Shown piece after piece: positions 1 through 3,524 of a stretch of 6,545 bases of DNA. The notes under the pieces were generated by a model that did no database searches, was not told the origin of the DNA, and saw only the letters and a list, made by a program, of their open reading frames with translations. Made by a program: the position numbers and the translations under genes. Where the stretch lies: the NCBI GenBank assembly GCA_030745255.1, contig JASLOY010000191.1:1-6545 (forward strand), written 5' to 3'. This DNA comes from Vicinamibacterales bacterium. Lineage in GTDB: Bacteria; Acidobacteriota; Vicinamibacteria; Vicinamibacterales; UBA8438. Numbering within the stretch: the first letter of the stretch is position 1; the number at the start of each line of letters is the position of its first letter.

Positions 1-57
1 ATCTGGCAAGTCGAGCAAGGATATGACTTGTGGCCCGCATAGGGCAACCGGCACACG

Positions 58-2034
58 TCAGGACACGTCGGCCCGGCTGCGGGGACGGTCGGCAAAATGC
101 CGGATGACCGCGTCGGCGACCCGGGCGCCGAGAACCGGCACCAGCTCCTCGCGCGTCGCGCGTCTGATGTTGGCCACGCTGCCGAACTGGCTGAGCAACG
201 CCCGGCGTCGGCGGGCGCCGACCCCGGGGATGAGGTCGAGCTCCGACCGGAAATCCCGTCTGCTGCGCGCCTTCCGATGGTAGGTGACCGCGAATCGGTG
301 CGCCTCATCGCGAATCCGTTGCAACAACAACAGGGCGGCGCTGGTTGGCTCAAGGATGATCGGGTCGGACGCATCTCGAGTGAAGATGAGCTCTTCTCTC
401 TTGGCGAGGCCGACCGCCACCAGGTTCGACAGACCGAGCGCCCCAAATGCCTCATACGCGGCCGAGAGCTGCCCTTTGCCGCCGTCGATGACCACCAGGT
501 CGGGCAGCGGGTCGCCGTTGTCCAGCAACCGGCGACAGCGTCGTCCCACCACCTCGTGCATCGCCGCGAAATCGTCTAACAACCGGGGATCGGGGGTCTG
601 GGATCGGACATCCGGATTCAGAGGCTGAGAGCCGTCGACCGAGGACCGGGAAACACGGGACTCGGTCGCACGACGCTTGGATCGCTTCCGGCGCGCACCG
701 GGCGCCGCGGTGCGTTCCTCCCCCCATCGGTCGCCGCGCACGCGGTACTTCCGGTACTCCTTGCGCACGAGCCGGCCGTCCTCGCAGACCACCATCGACC
801 CGACCGTCTCGCTGCCCTGAATGGTCGAGATGTCGAAGCACTCGATCCGTCGCGGTACCGCCGGCAGACTCAGCACCTGTCGCAGCTCTTCGAGCGCCTG
901 GCCGCGGGCTACGGCCTCGTCGCTGTAGCGCGAGCGATAGCCCAGGGCGGCGTTGCGGGTAGCCAGCTCCAGCAGTCCGCGCTTGTCGCCCCGTTTCGGG
1001 ACCGAGAGCGTCACCTTACGCCCGGCGTGCTCACTCAGCCAGCGCTCGACCGCCTCCTTGTCCTCGACCTTGACCGGCACGTGGACCTCGGGCGGCGCCG
1101 TACGCACTTCGTAGAACTGCTGCAGCGCCGCCTGCACCGTTTCCTGCTCGCCAGCCGCGTTACCCGACGATGCGCTCGCCACCAGCTCGACTCGCTCGAT
1201 GACCCGACCGCCGCGCATCTGGAACACCTGAATGACCGCGCCGGCCGGCCCGGTCTTTACCCCGAACGCATCGCGGTCTCCAAGCCGCACCGTCGACATT
1301 TTCTGCTGGCGGTCCCGCAACGTTTCGACCGTTTTGATGGCGTCCCGAATTTGCGCCGCCTCCTCGTAGCGCAGGTCGTCGGATGCCGCCAACATCCGGC
1401 GCTTCAGGTCGGCTATCAGCTCGTCATTACGCCCTTCGAGAAACATCCGCGTATGCTCGACCGCCTCGCCGTATTGCGCCTGACTGCAGATCTCCTCGAC
1501 ACACGGCGCGACACAGCGCTTGATGTCGTATTCGAGACAGGCCCGGTCGCGCCGACCGGTAATCACTTCGTTGCAGGACCGGATGCCGAACAGCTTGTGG
1601 GTGAGCGACATCGTCTTGCGCGCCAAGGTCGCCGGCAGGAACGGGCCGGCGTAATGGTTGCCGTCGCGGGCGACCCGCCGCGCCACGAGCACCCGCGGAA
1701 ACGCCTCGGCAGTGGTCAGCTGCAAATAGGGATAGTTCTTGTCGTCGCGCAGGAGGATGTTGAAGCGCGGCGCGCGCTGTTTGATGAGGTGGTTCTCGAG
1801 CGCCAGCGCCTCGACGAGCGAGTCGGTGACGATGACCTCGAGCCTGGTCACCTCATTGAGCAGAGCGTCGGTCTTCGGGCTCGAGCCGTAGGCGCTCAGA
1901 TAGCTGCGCACCCGATCGCGCAGTGCGCGGGCCCGGCCGATGTACAACGTCTCGTCGGCGTCGTTGAAATAGAGGTAGACCCCCGGTTGCTCCGGTAGCT
2001 GCGTGATCTGAGCCTTGAGATCGCGAATGGCCAT
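58..2034 (-). CDS. uvrC: UvrC, excinuclease ABC subunit C
   Basis: UvrC makes the 3' and 5' incisions around a DNA lesion after UvrA/UvrB have marked it (nucleotide excision repair, cytoplasm). The 658-residue protein shows the full domain order. An N-terminal GIY-YIG nuclease (about 14-98) has GVY at 18-20, YIG at 31-33 and Glu80. Four cysteines at 154, 166, 174 and 178 match the set reported to hold a [4Fe-4S] cluster in E. coli UvrC. A UVR helix pair that contacts UvrB lies at about 203-238. The RNase H-like nuclease has Asp401 (ECFDIS), Asp517 (VIDGGKGQL) and His579 (RDEAHRFA). Tandem helix-hairpin-helix motifs fill about 600-648. The ATG gives the canonical start, about 16 residues before GVY; no Shine-Dalgarno is evident. 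Family members are usually about 600-630 residues. The excess is explained by roughly 50 extra residues (435-485) between the RVRG strand and DDFAAMHEVV. It stands alone leftwards, divergent from the phosphatidyltransferase gene. Confidence 0.97.
   Translation of the reverse strand: MAIRDLKAQITQLPEQPGVYLYFNDADETLYIGRARALRDRVRSYLSAYGSSPKTDALLNEVTRLEVIVTDSLVEALALENHLIKQRAPRFNILLRDDKNYPYLQLTTAEAFPRVLVARRVARDGNHYAGPFLPATLARKTMSLTHKLFGIRSCNEVITGRRDRACLEYDIKRCVAPCVEEICSQAQYGEAVEHTRMFLEGRNDELIADLKRRMLAASDDLRYEEAAQIRDAIKTVETLRDRQQKMSTVRLGDRDAFGVKTGPAGAVIQVFQMRGGRVIERVELVASASSGNAAGEQETVQAALQQFYEVRTAPPEVHVPVKVEDKEAVERWLSEHAGRKVTLSVPKRGDKRGLLELATRNAALGYRSRYSDEAVARGQALEELRQVLSLPAVPRRIECFDISTIQGSETVGSMVVCEDGRLVRKEYRKYRVRGDRWGEERTAAPGARRKRSKRRATESRVSRSSVDGSQPLNPDVRSQTPDPRLLDDFAAMHEVVGRRCRRLLDNGDPLPDLVVIDGGKGQLSAAYEAFGALGLSNLVAVGLAKREELIFTRDASDPIILEPTSAALLLLQRIRDEAHRFAVTYHRKARSRRDFRSELDLIPGVGARRRRALLSQFGSVANIRRATREELVPVLGARVADAVIRHFADRPRSRADVS
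583..669. repeat. Repeat-like, palindrome-containing insert inside uvrC
   Basis: This is the core of the extra segment in UvrC (residues 456-484, rich in Ser, Arg, Pro, Asp and Gln). Two structures are visible on the + strand. First, a 7-bp tandem repeat follows ccgg: ggatcgg (587-593), gggtctg (594-600), ggatcgg (601-607). Second, a palindrome spans 639-665, with arms CCGAG/CTCGG, a GA/GA internal step, then CCG/CGG and a 7-base loop. The segment keeps the uvrC frame open, so it reads as an in-frame insertion of repeat DNA, comparable in concept to the Rickettsia palindromic elements that sit inside genes. Whether it is a dispersed family in this genome cannot be seen from one copy. It lies at a linker where other UvrCs have only a few residues, so it probably forms a surface loop. 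Confidence 0.55.
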
Positions 2035-2052
2035 GGGCTACACTGCGAGGAC

Positions 2053-2097
2053 CGAGTCACCGGTGGTGGGAACCCAGGGAAGGACCCGGCTGACTCG
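2053..2097. promoter_or_regulatory. Inverted repeat in uvrC leader / divergent promoter region
   Basis: CGAGTCA (2053-2059) is matched by its reverse complement TGACTCG (2091-2097). The pairing continues with CCGG (2060-2063) against CCGG (2086-2089), leaving C2090 bulged. The result is an 11-bp imperfect stem around a 22-base interior. If uvrC starts at the TATAAT at 2116-2111, the stem lies within its 5' leader. It could be an RNA hairpin affecting uvrC translation or an operator for the divergent pair. There is no match to a regulator I can name, and it is not a LexA box. Confidence 0.4.
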
Positions 2098-2118
2098 TGC
2101 ATCCCTGACGATTATAGC
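2090..2118 (+). promoter_or_regulatory. Candidate promoter for the CDP-alcohol phosphatidyltransferase gene
   Basis: CTGACT (2090-2095, 4 of 6 to TTGACA) and TATAGC (2113-2118, 4 of 6 to TATAAT) are separated by exactly 17 bases. The start would fall near 2125-2127, at the ATG itself, which fits a leaderless mRNA. Consistent with this, no Shine-Dalgarno precedes the ATG. The -10 shares bases with the uvrC TATAAT on the other strand, so RNA polymerase could occupy only one direction at a time. Confidence 0.35.
2111..2116 (-). promoter_or_regulatory. Candidate -10 (TATAAT) for uvrC
   Basis: Read on the minus strand, these bases are a perfect TATAAT about 76 bases before the uvrC ATG. They predict a transcript start near 2104 and a leader of about 70 bases. 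No good -35 is seen at 15-18 bases spacing (GTGAAC at 2137-2132 is the closest and is poor), so the box alone supports the call. It overlaps a -10-like hexamer for the divergent gene. Confidence 0.45.
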
Positions 2119-2126
2119 CCCCCAGC

Positions 2127-2927
2127 ATGACGTTCACTGGCGTGATTGGCGCCGCCTGCATGTTCCCGCTCCGCGTCATCATCGGCGCGTGCGTGGCGCT
2201 CCGGATTCACCCGAACGTGCTCACGTTGGTCGGCGTGATCATCAACTTCGCCGCCGCCTGGCAGTTCGCCCAGGGAGACTTCCTTGCCGCCGGGTTCATC
2301 ATGACCGGCGGCAACATCTTCGACTTCATCGACGGCAAGGTAGCCGAGGCGACCGACACCAAGTCGGAGTTCGGCGGATTCTGGGACTCGGTGATGGACC
2401 GTTTCTCCGACCTGTCGCTGTTTGTCGGCGTCATCTATCTGTATTCGGAGCTGGACAGCACCTTTTACGTGATGGTCGCCGCCCTGGCGCTTATCTTCTC
2501 GGTGATGACCAGCTACGCCAGGGCTCGCGCCGAGTCGATCATCGAAAGGTGCAAGGTCGGCTTCATGGAGCGCCCCGAGCGGATCGTGCTGGTGATGATC
2601 GGCGCCTTCACCAATCGCATGGCCGGCATCCTGTGGGTCATCCTCGTCCTGTCGGTGGTGACGGTGCTCGACCGGATCTACTTCACCTGGCGCGCGCTCA
2701 AGTCGCAAGAGGCTAGCCCGGCCTGGCTGGGCAAGTCGCTGTTCACCCTGCCGCTGCGGGCCATCTGGCACGCCCTCTACTGGACCTTCGACCGGGCCAC
2801 CTGGCAATACGACCTCATGGTCATCGCCATCCTCTCCTTCGTCTGGCTTACCCCACCCGCTTTGATCGGCGACCCGACCGCCACCGGCCCTGGGTTGATC
2901 GGGATCGTCCTCGAGCAGATCCGGTAA
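2127..2927 (+). CDS. CDP-alcohol phosphatidyltransferase family membrane protein
   Basis: Family members displace CMP from a CDP-lipid such as CDP-diacylglycerol with an alcohol (glycerol-3-phosphate, inositol phosphate and others) to form phospholipids in the inner membrane. The 266-residue protein carries the signature DxxDGxxAR-x8-GxxxDxxxD as Asp66, Asp69, Gly70, Ala73, Gly83, Asp87 and Asp91, so all four metal-binding Asp are present. Position 74 is Glu (codon 2346-2348) instead of the usual Arg. Hydrophobic segments lie near 10-27, 31-48, 52-66, 94-107, 112-129, 152-182 and 228-245. HPNVLT before segment 2 and SYARARAE-x9-FMERPERIVL (130-155) resemble phosphatidylinositol-phosphate synthases and archaeal relatives more than PgsA or PssA, but the acceptor cannot be assigned. 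A C-terminal extension (about 190-266) adds an extra hydrophobic stretch. The gene is divergent from uvrC and followed by a cupin 176 bases downstream. Confidence 0.9.
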   Translation: MTFTGVIGAACMFPLRVIIGACVALRIHPNVLTLVGVIINFAAAWQFAQGDFLAAGFIMTGGNIFDFIDGKVAEATDTKSEFGGFWDSVMDRFSDLSLFVGVIYLYSELDSTFYVMVAALALIFSVMTSYARARAESIIERCKVGFMERPERIVLVMIGAFTNRMAGILWVILVLSVVTVLDRIYFTWRALKSQEASPAWLGKSLFTLPLRAIWHALYWTFDRATWQYDLMVIAILSFVWLTPPALIGDPTATGPGLIGIVLEQIR

Positions 2928-2948
2928 CTCGTCTGCTCGAGGGCCGCA

Positions 2949-3002
2949 GGCTTTGGGCGCTCCTGAGCGGAGTGCTCGTCCGCTTTGGGCTTTGGGCGCT
3001 CC
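2949..3002. repeat. 15-bp direct repeat and small palindromes in the spacer
   Basis: The 176-bp spacer 2928-3103 holds GGCTTTGGGCGCTCC twice (2949-2963 and 2988-3002, 39 bases apart), with a partial third copy, gctttgggc, overlapping at 2982-2990. Within the unit CGCTC-CT-GAGCG (2958-2969) is a 5-bp palindrome, and GAGC-GGAGT-GCTC (2965-2977) is an alternative, mutually exclusive hairpin. A related gagcgtagtgcgagc string follows further right (about 3034-3048). This looks like short interspersed repeat DNA, not coding sequence. No T-tract follows any hairpin, so a terminator is not claimed. Confidence 0.5.
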
Positions 3003-3090
3003 AACCGGCAGCAACAAGAACTGCCCGCCCGATGAGCGTAGTGCGAGCCGAATAGGGTCGCCTGCGGCGGCGGCGTCCACCAAGGACTGC

Positions 3091-3096
3091 TAGGAT
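3091..3096 (+). promoter_or_regulatory. TAGGAT: -10-like hexamer / AGGA ribosome site before the cupin gene
   Basis: TAGGAT fits TANNNT and ends 7 bases before the ATG at 3104. Its internal AGGA (3092-3095) is also placed 8 bases from the ATG, right for a weak Shine-Dalgarno. Either reading supports the chosen start: as a -10 it implies a leaderless mRNA, as a ribosome site a leadered one. No convincing -35 is visible. Confidence 0.35.
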
Positions 3097-3103
3097 CGCG
3101 CGC

Positions 3104-3430
3104 ATGGAACACCCCACTCCGATCCAGCCTCGAGACTTGGCCGTCTACTCGCCGGACAAGATGGGCAAGAGCACCATCTTCCGCTCCGAGAGTGTGATGG
3201 TCGGACTGAATGCGTTCGAGCCCGGCCAGGAACATGCGCTGCACGCGCATCAGGGCATGGACAAGATTTACCAGGTCATCGAAGGCCGAGGGGTCTTCCT
3301 GCTCGAAGGCCGCGACGTCCCGATGCGCGCGGGCATCTTGCTGGTCGCACCTGACGGCGCGCCTCACGGCATCCGCAACACCGGCACCGAACGCCTACTC
3401 GTGCTTGTCATCCTTGCGCCGGCGCCGTAG
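3104..3430 (+). CDS. Small single-domain cupin protein
   Basis: This 108-residue soluble protein is essentially one cupin_2 beta-barrel. Motif 1 is present as Gly41, His47, His49 and Gly61, but the Glu normally after the HxH pair is Lys54 (HAHQGMDK). Motif 2 is perfect: Gly77, Pro83, Gly85, His88, Asn92 (GxxxxxPxGxxHxxxN). Three metal-binding histidines therefore remain, and the Glu ligand is missing. Other cupins with a DK-[FIY]-Y pattern here come to mind from memory, so this may be a subfamily trait. Small cupins range from dioxygenases and isomerases to sensors, and no substrate can be inferred. The start is supported by AGGA 8 bases upstream. The gene lies 176 bases after the phosphatidyltransferase, probably with its own promoter, and converges on the large lipoprotein gene. 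Confidence 0.88.
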   Translation: MEHPTPIQPRDLAVYSPDKMGKSTIFRSESVMVGLNAFEPGQEHALHAHQGMDKIYQVIEGRGVFLLEGRDVPMRAGILLVAPDGAPHGIRNTGTERLLVLVILAPAP

Positions 3431-3453
3431 CACGTCGAAGATGCCGCGGTCCG

Positions 3454-3472
3454 ACCGGACGTCGCGTCCGGT
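3454..3472. terminator. GC-rich hairpin between convergent genes
   Basis: ACCGGAC (3454-3460), a loop GTCGC (3461-3465) and GTCCGGT (3466-3472) form a perfect 7-bp stem. It is the only clear structure in the 94-base gap between the cupin stop and the end of the leftward lipoprotein gene. Position and symmetry suit a shared bidirectional terminator, but no T-run follows on either strand, so it is not a canonical intrinsic terminator. Confidence 0.35.
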
Positions 3473-3524
3473 GCCGGAGTGCACGCAGGCGAAGGGAGAG
3501 CGCTCGACGCGGCACGGTCCCCTC

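Noticed and set aside
1..40. Leftward ATG at 40-38 with 13 open codons to the window edge, 17 bases after the uvrC stop
   Set aside because: No ribosome site precedes it and 13 codons carry no recognisable protein signal, so a downstream gene start cannot be supported.
1027..1998. 323-codon open frame on the + strand opposite uvrC
   Set aside because: It overlaps the well-supported uvrC coding sequence, lacks domain features and is explained by GC-rich codon bias.
2053..2097. LexA/SOS operator upstream of uvrC
   Set aside because: The inverted repeat CGAGTCA/TGACTCG does not match known LexA boxes (such as CTGT-N8-ACAG or GAAC-N4-GTTC), so SOS control is not claimed.
2112..3083. 323-codon leftward open frame covering the phosphatidyltransferase gene
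   Set aside because: Its composition (Asp, His, Gly, Arg-rich) is that of a shadow frame, and the + strand gene there has the full CDP-alcohol motif and membrane segments.
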